This document shows, in pieces, positions 19,144 to 26,875 of a stretch of DNA of 53,082 nt; position 1 is the stretch's first letter; every line of letters starts with the position of its first letter. This DNA is from an uncultured Actinomycetes bacterium. GTDB taxonomy: Bacteria; Actinomycetota; Acidimicrobiia; Acidimicrobiales; RAAP-2. The notes under the pieces were generated by a model. The model saw nothing but the letters and a program-made list of their open reading frames with translations. It was not told where the DNA came from and did not search any database. The stretch lies in NCBI GenBank assembly GCA_903885505.1, contig CAISIU010000040.1, forward strand, positions 1 to 53,082. Direction: 5' to 3'. A program made the position numbers and the translations under genes.

Positions 19144-20120
19144 AATCGCCCCTCCTGGTGGTCTCGGATCTTCACACCACTTTCGAGACACCTCGCGGAC
19201 CCCTTCCGGCAGTTCGCGGCGTGTCATTCTCGGTCGCAGAGAACCAAACAGTTGGCATCGTTGGAGAATCAGGTTCCGGTAAGACGGTTTTGGCGCGAAC
19301 CGTGATGGGCCTCCAACCCATTCGCGGTGTGACATTGTCGGGATCAGTTCTCCTCAACGGGAAGGAAATCGTCAATCGTCCGCATGACGAATTGCGGCAC
19401 ATGTGGGGCAGCGAAGTGGCCATGATTTTCCAAGACCCCATGACCAGCCTTAACCCGGTGCGACGGATTGGCGATCAGATAGCCGAGAGCCTGCAAGTGG
19501 GGATCGGCATCAAGCGCAAGGAAGCCCGTGCGCGTGCGCTGGAACTCCTTGTCCAAGTAGGTATCCCCTCCCCGGAGGACCGTTTTGATGCCTATCCCAG
19601 CCAGCTTTCCGGTGGCATGCGCCAACGAGTGGTGATTGCGTCAGCGTTGTCATGCAACCCTAAGCTCGTACTTGCCGACGAACCGACGACGGGCCTCGAT
19701 GTCACCATCCAGGCGCAGATTCTCGACCTCCTCGACAAGATGAAGGCCGAACGCAAGATGAGCACGATTTTGGTCACCCACGACCTCGGGGTCGTCGCCA
19801 CCCGAACCGACCACATCTACGTGATGTACGCCGGACGCATTGTGGAATCGTTGCCGACCGCCGACCTCCACGCACACCACCGCCACCCGTACACGGCGGC
19901 TCTGCTGAATTCGACGCCGCGCATCGAGAACAAGAGCCACACTCGACTGACGGCAATTCCGGGATCGCCACCGAACCTGCTGAAACCTCTGACGGGCTGC
20001 GCCTTCGCGGCTCGTTGCTCGTTCGCCACCGACCTCTGTCGTAATCAGACGCCCGAATTGCGACGCGACGGTGGCGCTAGCGAATTTGCGTGCTTTAACC
20101 CGGTGGGAGTGAACGCCTGA
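19140..20120 (+). CDS. Dipeptide/oligopeptide ABC importer ATPase, DppD/OppD type
   Basis: A 326-residue cytoplasmic ATPase. Seen: Walker A GESGSGKT at residues 42-49, a Q-loop in MIFQDPMTSLNP, signature LSGGMRQRV, Walker B LVLADEPTTGLD, an H-loop in TILVTHDLG, and a C-terminal oligopeptide-type extension with the cysteine pattern CAFAARCSFATDLC that is typical of OppD/DppD-like ATPases. The ATG is preceded by AAGGAAA and overlaps the upstream permease by 4 bases. It works as a heterodimer with the following ATPase. Substrate unspecified. Confidence 0.92.
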   Translation: MKSPLLVVSDLHTTFETPRGPLPAVRGVSFSVAENQTVGIVGESGSGKTVLARTVMGLQPIRGVTLSGSVLLNGKEIVNRPHDELRHMWGSEVAMIFQDPMTSLNPVRRIGDQIAESLQVGIGIKRKEARARALELLVQVGIPSPEDRFDAYPSQLSGGMRQRVVIASALSCNPKLVLADEPTTGLDVTIQAQILDLLDKMKAERKMSTILVTHDLGVVATRTDHIYVMYAGRIVESLPTADLHAHHRHPYTAALLNSTPRIENKSHTRLTAIPGSPPNLLKPLTGCAFAARCSFATDLCRNQTPELRRDGGASEFACFNPVGVNA

Positions 20121-21091
20121 TGACTATCCAATCAAAGCCCATTCTGTCCGTACAGAACCTCCAGGTCACGTTCGGCCGCGGCAAGAAAGCCGTTCAGGCG
20201 GTCGCCGGAATCTCCTTTGACATCTACCCTGGCGAAACGCTCGGCCTTGTTGGAGAATCCGGTTGTGGAAAGTCGACGACCGGACGCGCCATCATGCAGA
20301 TTGAAAAGCCCAGTGGCGGACACGTCAAGCTGGGCGACATCGACCTCATCAGCAGCGCCCCCAAGGAGGCTCGACGCCTTCGCACCCGCCTGCAGATGAT
20401 CTTCCAGGATCCCATCAGCAGCCTCAACCCTCGTCGTAAGGTCCGCGACATCGTGGCGGAGCCCCTCGATTACTGGAAGGTAGTCACTGGCGACGAGCGT
20501 GCAGCCAAGGTCGACGACCTCCTTCGCAAGGTCGGCATCGACCCCGCAGTTTTTGGACACCGCTACGCGCGCCAGTTCTCCGGTGGGCAGTGCCAACGCA
20601 TTTCTATCGCCCGCGCTTTGGCGATGAATCCAGAAGTGCTTATCTGCGACGAAGTGGTCAGCGCCCTTGACGTCTCCGTTCAAGCTCAGATTCTCAACCT
20701 TCTCGAGGATTTGAAGGCGGAATACGGCTTGTCGCTCCTCTTCATTGCCCACGACCTGGCCGTGGTGAAGAACATTGCCGATCGCGTGGCCGTGATGTAT
20801 CTCGGGAAAATCGTCGAGATTGGTGGTTCTGACGAAATGTATGAAGCGCCGCACCACCCGTACACGGATCTCTTGTTGAGCGCCGTGGTCGATATTGACC
20901 CCAGCAAGAAGCACGAGCGAAAGGTCCTTCAGGGCGAGCCGCCGTCTCCTAGCAACCCTCCGTCAGGATGCCGTTTCAGAACTCGCTGTCCTTTCGCCAC
21001 GGAACTATGCGCATCCACCGAGCCCGAGATGAGCGAGATCGCGCCGGGTCGCTTTGTGGCGTGCCATTACCCGTTGAACGTCACCAAGTAG
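20120..21091 (+). CDS. Dipeptide/oligopeptide ABC importer ATPase, DppF/OppF type
   Basis: A 323-residue second ATPase. Seen: Walker A GESGCGKST at residues 45-53, MIFQDPISSLNPR with the Q-loop, signature FSGGQCQRI, Walker B VLICDEVVSALDVS, H-loop in LLFIAHDLAV, and the C-terminal CRFRTRCPFATELC. The start ATG shares one base with the stop of the DppD-type gene (TGATG). This is the last gene of the operon; a 16-base-pair hairpin terminator follows 9 bases later. All catalytic residues look intact. Confidence 0.93.
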   Translation: MTIQSKPILSVQNLQVTFGRGKKAVQAVAGISFDIYPGETLGLVGESGCGKSTTGRAIMQIEKPSGGHVKLGDIDLISSAPKEARRLRTRLQMIFQDPISSLNPRRKVRDIVAEPLDYWKVVTGDERAAKVDDLLRKVGIDPAVFGHRYARQFSGGQCQRISIARALAMNPEVLICDEVVSALDVSVQAQILNLLEDLKAEYGLSLLFIAHDLAVVKNIADRVAVMYLGKIVEIGGSDEMYEAPHHPYTDLLLSAVVDIDPSKKHERKVLQGEPPSPSNPPSGCRFRTRCPFATELCASTEPEMSEIAPGRFVACHYPLNVTK

Positions 21092-21100
21092 CCGTCAGCA

Positions 21101-21136
21101 ACAAAACCCCGGCACCTCACGGTGCCGGGGTTTTGT
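21101..21136. terminator. Bidirectional intrinsic terminator between the ABC importer operon and rpsA
   Basis: A perfect 16-base-pair inverted repeat (21101-21116 with 21121-21136) around a 4-base loop TCAC. The stem has a GC-rich core flanked by AAAA on one side and TTTT on the other, so the transcript from either strand ends in a U-run. It is the only clear intrinsic terminator I saw in the window. Confidence 0.92.
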
Positions 21137-21160
21137 CGTCTGCGAGATGCGGGGCGTTGC

Positions 21161-22504
21161 TTACGCCTCGGTCGCCTCGGCGGCCTCGGCAGTGTCGCCG
21201 TCAGCGGGCTTGACCTGCTCGGTGGCGTACTCGGCCCATGCGGCCTGCGCTTCCGTCTCAGGAGTGAACTCGCTGTAGTCAAAGCCAATGAAGTTACCTT
21301 CAGCGTCGTAGTTGTGCGCACCAAAGGCGTCGCGGTACTCGGCGGCAACTTCGCCACCCTCGACGGCCTGGATAATGGACAACGAGATGCGGCGGCGAGC
21401 GGTGTCGAGTTCAATGATCTTGACCCACAGCTCTTCGCCCGCGCTGACAACCTGCTCCGGCGACTCCACGTGGTGGGTAGCCATTTCGGAGATGTGCACG
21501 AGGCCTTCGATGCCGTCGCCCACCTGGACGAACGCGCCGAAAGGCACAATCTTGGTGATACGACCGTAGACCAACTGGCCCACCGCGTGACCCTCGGCAA
21601 AAACCTGCCAGGGGTCCATCTGGGTGGCCTTGAGAGAAAGGCTGATGCGTTCCTTCGAGTAGTCCACATCGAGAACTTCGACGTCGACCTCGTCACCCAC
21701 GGTGACGACTTCATTCGGGTGCTCGATGTGCTTCCACGAGAGCTCGGAGACGTGGATGAGGCCATCCATGCCGCCCAGGTCCACGAAGGCACCAAAGTTC
21801 ACCACGCTGGAAATCACGCCGCGACGACGTTCTCCCGGCTTGAGGTTGTTGAGGAAGTCGCCACGCTGTTCCTTCTGCGACTCTTCGAGCCAGGCGCGAC
21901 GCGACAGCACGACGTTGTTGCGGTTGCGGTCGAGTTCGATGATCTTGGCTTCGACGGTCTTGCCGATGTAGGGCTGCAGTTCGCGAACGCGGCGCAGTTC
22001 CACCAACGAGGCGGGGAGGAATCCACGAAGACCGATGTCGACGATAAGACCACCCTTGACCACTTCGATAACGGTTCCGGAGACGACTTCGTCCTTCTCC
22101 TTCGACTTCTCGATCTGGGCCCAGGCCTTCTCGTACTGAGCGCGCTTCTTGGACAGGACGAGGCGTCCTTCCTTGTCTTCCTTCTGGAGGACGAGCGCTT
22201 CGATGGACTCACCCAGCGACACGATGTCGGCGGGGTTGACGTCATTGCGAATGGACAGTTCACGCGCCGGAATGACACCCTCGGACTTAAAGCCGATGTC
22301 GAGGAGGACTTCGTCGTGGTCAATCTTCACCACGGTGCCGGTGACAAGGTCGCCGTCTTCAAATTCCAAAATGGTGTCGCCGACGACGGTGGTCAGGTCA
22401 ATGCCCGCCATGTTGTCTTCGGTGATTTGGCGGGGAACATAATTACCCTCAGCATCAAAAGTGCCGAACTGGGTATTAAGAAGCGGAAGAGTCGCTTCGG
22501 ACAT
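21161..22504 (-). CDS. rpsA: 30S ribosomal protein S1
   Basis: S1 binds mRNA on the small ribosomal subunit and helps start translation on structured messages. Four S1 (OB-fold) repeats are visible; the diagnostic repeats include GTVVKIDHDEVLLDIGFKSE, FGAFVDLGGMDGLIHVSEL and FGAFVQVGDGIEGLVHISEM. The C-terminus is acidic and alanine-rich, ending in a short repeat of EA units. Likely start is ATG at 22504 (447 residues), giving MSEATLPLL; an upstream in-frame ATG at 22558 would add 18 residues rich in proline and serine and cannot be excluded. Neither has a clear Shine-Dalgarno. The gene follows polA by about 87 bases, with a TAGCAT hexamer in that gap as a possible -10. Confidence 0.95.
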   Translation of the reverse strand: MSEATLPLLNTQFGTFDAEGNYVPRQITEDNMAGIDLTTVVGDTILEFEDGDLVTGTVVKIDHDEVLLDIGFKSEGVIPARELSIRNDVNPADIVSLGESIEALVLQKEDKEGRLVLSKKRAQYEKAWAQIEKSKEKDEVVSGTVIEVVKGGLIVDIGLRGFLPASLVELRRVRELQPYIGKTVEAKIIELDRNRNNVVLSRRAWLEESQKEQRGDFLNNLKPGERRRGVISSVVNFGAFVDLGGMDGLIHVSELSWKHIEHPNEVVTVGDEVDVEVLDVDYSKERISLSLKATQMDPWQVFAEGHAVGQLVYGRITKIVPFGAFVQVGDGIEGLVHISEMATHHVESPEQVVSAGEELWVKIIELDTARRRISLSIIQAVEGGEVAAEYRDAFGAHNYDAEGNFIGFDYSEFTPETEAQAAWAEYATEQVKPADGDTAEAAEATEA

Positions 22505-22579
22505 AGGGATACTCGATTGTGACTCACCGGGGTCGGGTTGGGGACACGACGAGGTCATCCGGTGCTGACCCGAGGGGAA

Positions 22580-22585
22580 ATGCTA
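22580..22585 (-). promoter_or_regulatory. Possible -10 element of rpsA
   Basis: TAGCAT on the minus strand, in the gap between polA and rpsA. It would give a leader of roughly 70 bases to the ATG at 22504. No -35 was recognised, so this is weak. Confidence 0.35.
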
Positions 22586-22591
22586 GCAGGG

Positions 22592-25183
22592 CTAGCCCTT
22601 TGCGCTCGCCCAACTGTCGCCAACGGCGAGGGACACTTCGAGGGGCACATCCATGGAGGTCACTTCAGTTAACACGCGTCGAATGATCTCCGAGGCCGTC
22701 GCCACCTCGGCGTCGGGGGCTTCAACGATCACTTCATCGTGAACTTGCAACACAATGCGACTCGCGAGGTTCCTCTCGCGAAGCTCCGCGTCCAATTGCA
22801 CCAATGCGAGCTTGAAAATGTCGGCCGCCATGCCTTGGATACCCGCGTTCATCGCTTGACGCTCGGCGGCGGCCTTCTGCGGCCCCGAGGCAGTCGCCAA
22901 ATCAGGGAAGGGCCGAATTCGGCCCATCGTGGTTCGCGAGAAGCCGTCGCGACGAGCGTCGGCTATCGCCTGGTCGAAATAAGCCGACAAGGCGGGGAAA
23001 CCGGCGAAGTACTGATCCATGATCACCTTCGCCTCCCCCACCGAAATGGATAGTCGTTGGCTGAGGCCATAGGCCTCCATACCGTACGCCAGTCCGTACG
23101 AGACCGCCTTGGCCTGCTCGCGTTGAGCGGGTGCCACCTCGGTGGGGTCGCAATGAAAAACGGTGGCCGCAATGCGGCGGTGCACGTCTTCGCCCGAGGC
23201 AAAGGCCGCCACGAGGCCAGGGTCGTGCGACAAGTGGGCGAGCACGCGAAGCTCAATCTGGTTGTAGTCCGACACGATGAATTGACAACCCGGCGACGGA
23301 ACGAAGGCGTAGCGGAACTTTCGCCCCTCCTGAGTGCGCACCGGGATGTTGTGCAAATTCGGATTATCCGAACTGAGACGTCCGGTTCGCGCAACCATTT
23401 GGTTGAAACGTGCATGAATGCGACCATCGGGACCCATCGCATCTATCAACGCGGTGCCATAGGTTCCTCGCAATTTGTCCACTTCTCGAAATCTCATGAT
23501 GAGTGGAACAATGGGGTGATGAGAACTGATGGCCTCCAACGAGGCGGCGTCAGTCGAAAAGCCGGACTTGATCTTCTTCGTCGGTGGGAGTTGCAACTCC
23601 TCAAAGAGCACCACCTGCAACTGAGCGGGCGAATTCACTTTGAAGGGGTGACCGGCCATCTCTTGAATCTGAGCGTCCAGCTGTTCGACTTCTCGCTGCA
23701 GTTCGACGGAGATAGAGCCCAAGATCTCTCGATCAACGCCAATTCCCACGGCTTCCATATCGGCCAAGACGCCGACCAGCGGGCGGTCGATGGTCTCGTA
23801 GATATTCGTTAATCCGGCCGACGCCACTTCCGCGGCGAGCGCAATTCGAAGCAGTGGCAGTGCACCCGCCAGCTCGAGGAGATAGGTGCTCGACGGACCG
23901 TCGAAGAGCGACGCCGTCGGTGGCTCCAGATGGATTCCCACGTATTGCCGTGCCACCGTTTCCAGTCGATAGTCCCCCGCCACCGGATCCACTAGATAGG
24001 CCATGACCGCGGTGTCATCACTCCACCGCACGCGATCGCCGTCTTCGCTGGCGGCGCGAATCAGTTCCTTCAGATCGTGACCCCACCACGTGGCGTCGGG
24101 AGCGAGCGAGCGCAGCTCGCGCCAGGTTCCGTTGACGGCATCTCCACGAGGCGTGACGGCAATCGCACTCTCGGCCGAGCCCACGACGAGCATTTCGGCC
24201 GTCGGGGCGAAACGGCTCTCATCGACCAGCGTCGCAGCCTGACTCGTGACCGGCGCCGGAGCCGAGCCACCCGCGGGCTCACCGAAGAGGCCCTCGTTCA
24301 GCACCTTCTCGAAACGGTTGCGTAAGGAATGCATCTCAAATCGGTCAAAAAATGACGCGATATCGGAACGAGACCATCCGCCAAGATGAAAATCCTTGGG
24401 ATCGGTATCAATGGGAACATCTCGCACCAGAGTCATCAAGGTGACGTTGTGGCGCACAAGGTCAGCAGACGCATCCATGTTCTCACGCAACTTCGGTGTC
24501 ATGGTCGCCGTATTCGCGAGAATTTCTTCAATGTCGCGATATTGAGCTAACAACTTCGCCGCCGTCTTTTCACCCACTCCGGGCACGCCGGGCAGATTGT
24601 CCGACGTGTCACCCCGCATGGCTGCAAATTGCGGATAACGAGCGGGCTCAACGCCGCAACGTTCAAAGATGCCAGCCTCGTCGTACAGGTCGTAATCCGA
24701 CACCCCACGCTTGTTGTACAGCACGCGGATGTACGGGTCCTCAACGAGTTGAAAAGAGTCGCGGTCACCAGTCACCACGATCGTCGGAATCTTCTCGTCG
24801 CGACCCCAACACGCCAGGGTCGCCAACACGTCATCGGCTTCGTATCCGGGAATCCCCACCACGGGAATCGCCAAGACGTCGCACAAATCTCTGATTAATC
24901 CGAACTGGTGCTCTAAATCATCAGGGGTCGCATCGCGTCCACCCTTGTAATCATCAATTAGTTGATTGCGAAATGATCCACCCGGCAAATCGAAGGCCAC
25001 GACCAACGCACGGGGGTGGTGATTTCGGACCAGTGCGAGCAGCATCGACGCGAAACCTTGAACCGCGTTCGTGGCGAGGCCCGTCGAGGTTCGTATTTCT
25101 GGTGATAGGGCAAAGAAAGCGCGAAAGGCCATGGACATTCCGTCCAACAGCAGTAAGGGGCGCTGGTCGTCAGCCGACATCAT
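22592..25183 (-). CDS. polA: DNA polymerase I
   Basis: Fills repair gaps and removes RNA primers; about 863 residues. Seen: the N-terminal 5' nuclease (about residues 1-290) with GYEADDVLATLA, VVTGDRDSFQLV and RGDTSDNLPGVPGVGEKTA; the polymerase palm motif A SDYNQIELRVLAHLS; the O-helix stretch AKAVSYGLAYGMEAYG, where the residue equivalent to E. coli Phe762 is tyrosine; and motif C QVHDEVIVEAP. The middle domain keeps the fold but lacks the DxE metal-binding motif of 3'-5' proofreading. Several in-frame starts lie close together (GTG 25186, ATG 25183, ATG 25180, and a farther ATG 25207). I choose 25183, which overlaps the upstream regulator by 14 bases. Start not certain. Confidence 0.95.
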   Translation of the reverse strand: MMSADDQRPLLLLDGMSMAFRAFFALSPEIRTSTGLATNAVQGFASMLLALVRNHHPRALVVAFDLPGGSFRNQLIDDYKGGRDATPDDLEHQFGLIRDLCDVLAIPVVGIPGYEADDVLATLACWGRDEKIPTIVVTGDRDSFQLVEDPYIRVLYNKRGVSDYDLYDEAGIFERCGVEPARYPQFAAMRGDTSDNLPGVPGVGEKTAAKLLAQYRDIEEILANTATMTPKLRENMDASADLVRHNVTLMTLVRDVPIDTDPKDFHLGGWSRSDIASFFDRFEMHSLRNRFEKVLNEGLFGEPAGGSAPAPVTSQAATLVDESRFAPTAEMLVVGSAESAIAVTPRGDAVNGTWRELRSLAPDATWWGHDLKELIRAASEDGDRVRWSDDTAVMAYLVDPVAGDYRLETVARQYVGIHLEPPTASLFDGPSSTYLLELAGALPLLRIALAAEVASAGLTNIYETIDRPLVGVLADMEAVGIGVDREILGSISVELQREVEQLDAQIQEMAGHPFKVNSPAQLQVVLFEELQLPPTKKIKSGFSTDAASLEAISSHHPIVPLIMRFREVDKLRGTYGTALIDAMGPDGRIHARFNQMVARTGRLSSDNPNLHNIPVRTQEGRKFRYAFVPSPGCQFIVSDYNQIELRVLAHLSHDPGLVAAFASGEDVHRRIAATVFHCDPTEVAPAQREQAKAVSYGLAYGMEAYGLSQRLSISVGEAKVIMDQYFAGFPALSAYFDQAIADARRDGFSRTTMGRIRPFPDLATASGPQKAAAERQAMNAGIQGMAADIFKLALVQLDAELRERNLASRIVLQVHDEVIVEAPDAEVATASEIIRRVLTEVTSMDVPLEVSLAVGDSWASAKG

Positions 25184-25727
25184 CACCGCGCAAAATGAGC
25201 ACGGCAACGTCGCGCATCCGTGACCTGGACCTCATGGCCGTCTGCTGAATGAAATCGAACGCTTCGGGCTCGGTCATGTCGCGCGCGTCCATCAAGAAGA
25301 GCTTGGCCTGTTGCACCAAGTCACGCGTCTCCAGTTTGTCGTCCACGGAACCCAAGACCTCCGTGGTGGACTGGCCCGAGACAATCGCGGCCAATTTGGG
25401 GAGAATTTCCGACGCGCGGAAAGGCTTGACCAAATAGGCGGTGACTCCCGCATCGCGAGCGGTCTCGATCAAGTCGCGCTGTGAAAAAGCGGTCAAAATA
25501 ACCACTTTGGTCGACGTGTCATTGACCTCTTCTGCCACCGTCAGACCATCAACCTGGGGCATTTTGATATCGACGAGCGCCAGTTCGGGCTGGAGCTCGC
25601 GAATCAACTGAATCGCCTCCGCGCCGTCGGCGGCTTCGCCCACCACCTCGTAACCGGCGTCTTCTAGTAGTTCCTTGAGGTCGAGACGGATAATCGACTC
25701 ATCATCAGCAATAACTACGCGTGTCAT
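25170..25727 (-). CDS. ANTAR-domain response regulator, PdtaR-like
   Basis: A 185-residue two-component regulator. Seen: receiver domain at residues 1-120 with acidic pocket D8/D9, phospho-acceptor D53, T79 and K101; then an ANTAR domain at about residues 125-178 with the helix-rich QAKLFLMDARDMTEPEAFDFIQQTAMRSRSRM. ANTAR domains bind paired hairpins in RNA and prevent termination. The nearest known relative is mycobacterial PdtaR (Rv1626), paired with the kinase PdtaS. No kinase gene is present here. The ATG follows a good Shine-Dalgarno (GGGAGG, about 5 bases away) and overlaps the start of polA, so polA is probably co-expressed. RNA targets are unknown. Confidence 0.9.
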   Translation of the reverse strand: MTRVVIADDESIIRLDLKELLEDAGYEVVGEAADGAEAIQLIRELQPELALVDIKMPQVDGLTVAEEVNDTSTKVVILTAFSQRDLIETARDAGVTAYLVKPFRASEILPKLAAIVSGQSTTEVLGSVDDKLETRDLVQQAKLFLMDARDMTEPEAFDFIQQTAMRSRSRMRDVAVLILRGDDVG

Positions 25728-25763
25728 ACGACCTCCCTGCGCACAGTCTGCCAGCCGAACGCC

Positions 25764-26720
25764 CTAGGCAATGCGAATGACATCCCCCCTTGGCTCGGGC
25801 CGTGGCGCGTGGTGACCGCCACCCACGTCACTGGGTCCCAGGGCAAACTGCGTGGCGAATGCGTGCATCCATCGCTTCGCCCACGGAGACTCGAAGAACC
25901 CGCCGAGATAGACGTCCAGCCCCCTCTCCTGCGCGTCAACAATGAGACGCGACGCCATCGCGAAGCCCCCGGCCCGTTCGACCTTGACACACACCCCCGT
26001 GGCGCTGCGATACTTCGCCGCGTGGCGCACATCAGTAACGGTGCGAATTGATTCGTCAAGATAGATCGGGATTCCGGCCTCAACTAATGGCACGGACGAA
26101 TTCCAGTCGCCTGGACGTACGGGTTGCTCGACGCCGCGTAGTTGCCCCTCGTGCAGAGCGGATAACCAGGATTCAATGGTGTTGCGATCGACCACTTCGC
26201 CATTGACATCAAGAATCACCGTGTCAGCGGACTTCGCCAGCAACGCGATGCGATCCGGTGTGATCCACGGCGCCACCTTGATGCGTAGGGGTCCGGTCGC
26301 GGGTGCTTCCGCGGAAGGAGCAATGGCGGAACGCGTCACTTGAGGCAGAACGGGGTGCGACCCGCTGAAGACATCCTCCACCTCGCGCCCTTCTCGCTGC
26401 AGTACCCAGTCCAAGAGCGCCATTTCGAGAAGAGCCGCCGCTGGCCGTGCGGCATTTGACGCATCGGTGAGGTGCAGCACCGACGAGCCCTCACCACGAC
26501 GACCATCGAGACGATGGGCGAGGAAGCCCCGGAGATAGGCAAGGACATCGGCTCGCGCCGGATCGAACCACACGGCACTGTCATGGGGGGCGATTTCGCC
26601 CACTCCGCGATAGCCATCCTCGATGACCTCCAAGAACAGCGAGGTGCGTTGAGAGTGCGATTGCTGCGAGGAGGAGCGTCCAGAAATTTCACGCACTTCA
26701 GTCCACGCCCGCATCTCCAT
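25764..26720 (-). CDS. menC: o-Succinylbenzoate synthase (enolase superfamily)
   Basis: Dehydrates SHCHC to o-succinylbenzoate in menaquinone synthesis. Length 318 residues. Seen: catalytic K148 in IKVAPW, the metal ligands D171 (with N173), E198 and D222, and general base K246 in VCVKVERAGG, in the order expected for MenC. The second lysine of the usual KxK pair is alanine here, as in IKVA. A TAGAGT hexamer is exactly 7 bases before ATG 26720, so the message is probably leaderless. It is the first gene on the minus-strand run that leads to pdtaR-like, polA and rpsA. menF and menG occur 12 kb away, supporting the pathway. N-acylamino-acid racemase activity is a known alternative in this fold. 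Confidence 0.75.
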   Translation of the reverse strand: MEMRAWTEVREISGRSSSQQSHSQRTSLFLEVIEDGYRGVGEIAPHDSAVWFDPARADVLAYLRGFLAHRLDGRRGEGSSVLHLTDASNAARPAAALLEMALLDWVLQREGREVEDVFSGSHPVLPQVTRSAIAPSAEAPATGPLRIKVAPWITPDRIALLAKSADTVILDVNGEVVDRNTIESWLSALHEGQLRGVEQPVRPGDWNSSVPLVEAGIPIYLDESIRTVTDVRHAAKYRSATGVCVKVERAGGFAMASRLIVDAQERGLDVYLGGFFESPWAKRWMHAFATQFALGPSDVGGGHHAPRPEPRGDVIRIA

Positions 26721-26727
26721 GCCTGAA

Positions 26728-26733
26728 ACTCTA
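26728..26733 (-). promoter_or_regulatory. Putative leaderless -10 element of menC
   Basis: TAGAGT with 7 bases to the menC ATG at 26720, in the 38-base gap to the tRNA gene. Confidence 0.55.
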
Positions 26734-26758
26734 CGACCCTGCTAGCCTCTACAGTCCA

Positions 26759-26841
26759 GCCCGGATGGCGGAATGGCAGACGCGGAGGACTCAAAATCCT
26801 TTGCCTGAGAGGGCGTGTGGGTTCGAGTCCCACTCCGGGCA
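26759..26841 (+). tRNA. tRNA-Leu (anticodon CAA)
   Basis: An 83-base class II tRNA. The acceptor stem GCCCGGA (26759-26765) pairs with TCCGGGC (26834-26840); discriminator A at 26841. The anticodon stem GAGGA/TCCTT encloses loop CTCAAAA with anticodon CAA at 26792-26794, reading TTG. The variable arm GCCTGAGAGGGC is long, as in leucine tRNAs. T-stem GTGGG/CCCAC with TTCGAGT loop. No CCA is encoded. A TAGCCT about 10 bases upstream (26743-26748) may be its -10. Confidence 0.95.
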
Positions 26842-26862
26842 CTCCATCGCATTCCCGTTGAC

Positions 26863-26868
26863 TATCGT
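26863..26868 (+). promoter_or_regulatory. Putative leaderless -10 element of fabD
   Basis: TATCGT followed by 7 bases and the fabD ATG at 26876. It lies 21 bases after the tRNA end, so the fab genes probably have their own start besides tRNA read-through. Confidence 0.45.
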
Positions 26869-26875
26869 CGAAGTG

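Noticed and set aside
20132-20914. Open frame of 260 codons opposite the DppF-type ATPase
   Set aside because: Fully inside a gene with intact ABC motifs; no start signal or motif of its own.
21122-22522. Long open frame antisense to rpsA (466 codons)
   Set aside because: It mirrors rpsA over nearly its whole length. Its low-complexity, charged composition comes from the codon bias of rpsA on the other strand. No family motif is seen.
22588-22599. Perfect 12-base palindrome AGGGCTAGCCCT across the polA stop
   Set aside because: It has no loop and no following T-run, so not a terminator; one copy only, so no operator claim can be made.
26765-26875. N-terminal extension of FabD through the tRNA gene
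   Set aside because: The frame runs over tRNA-Leu; FabD homology begins at the ATG at 26876.
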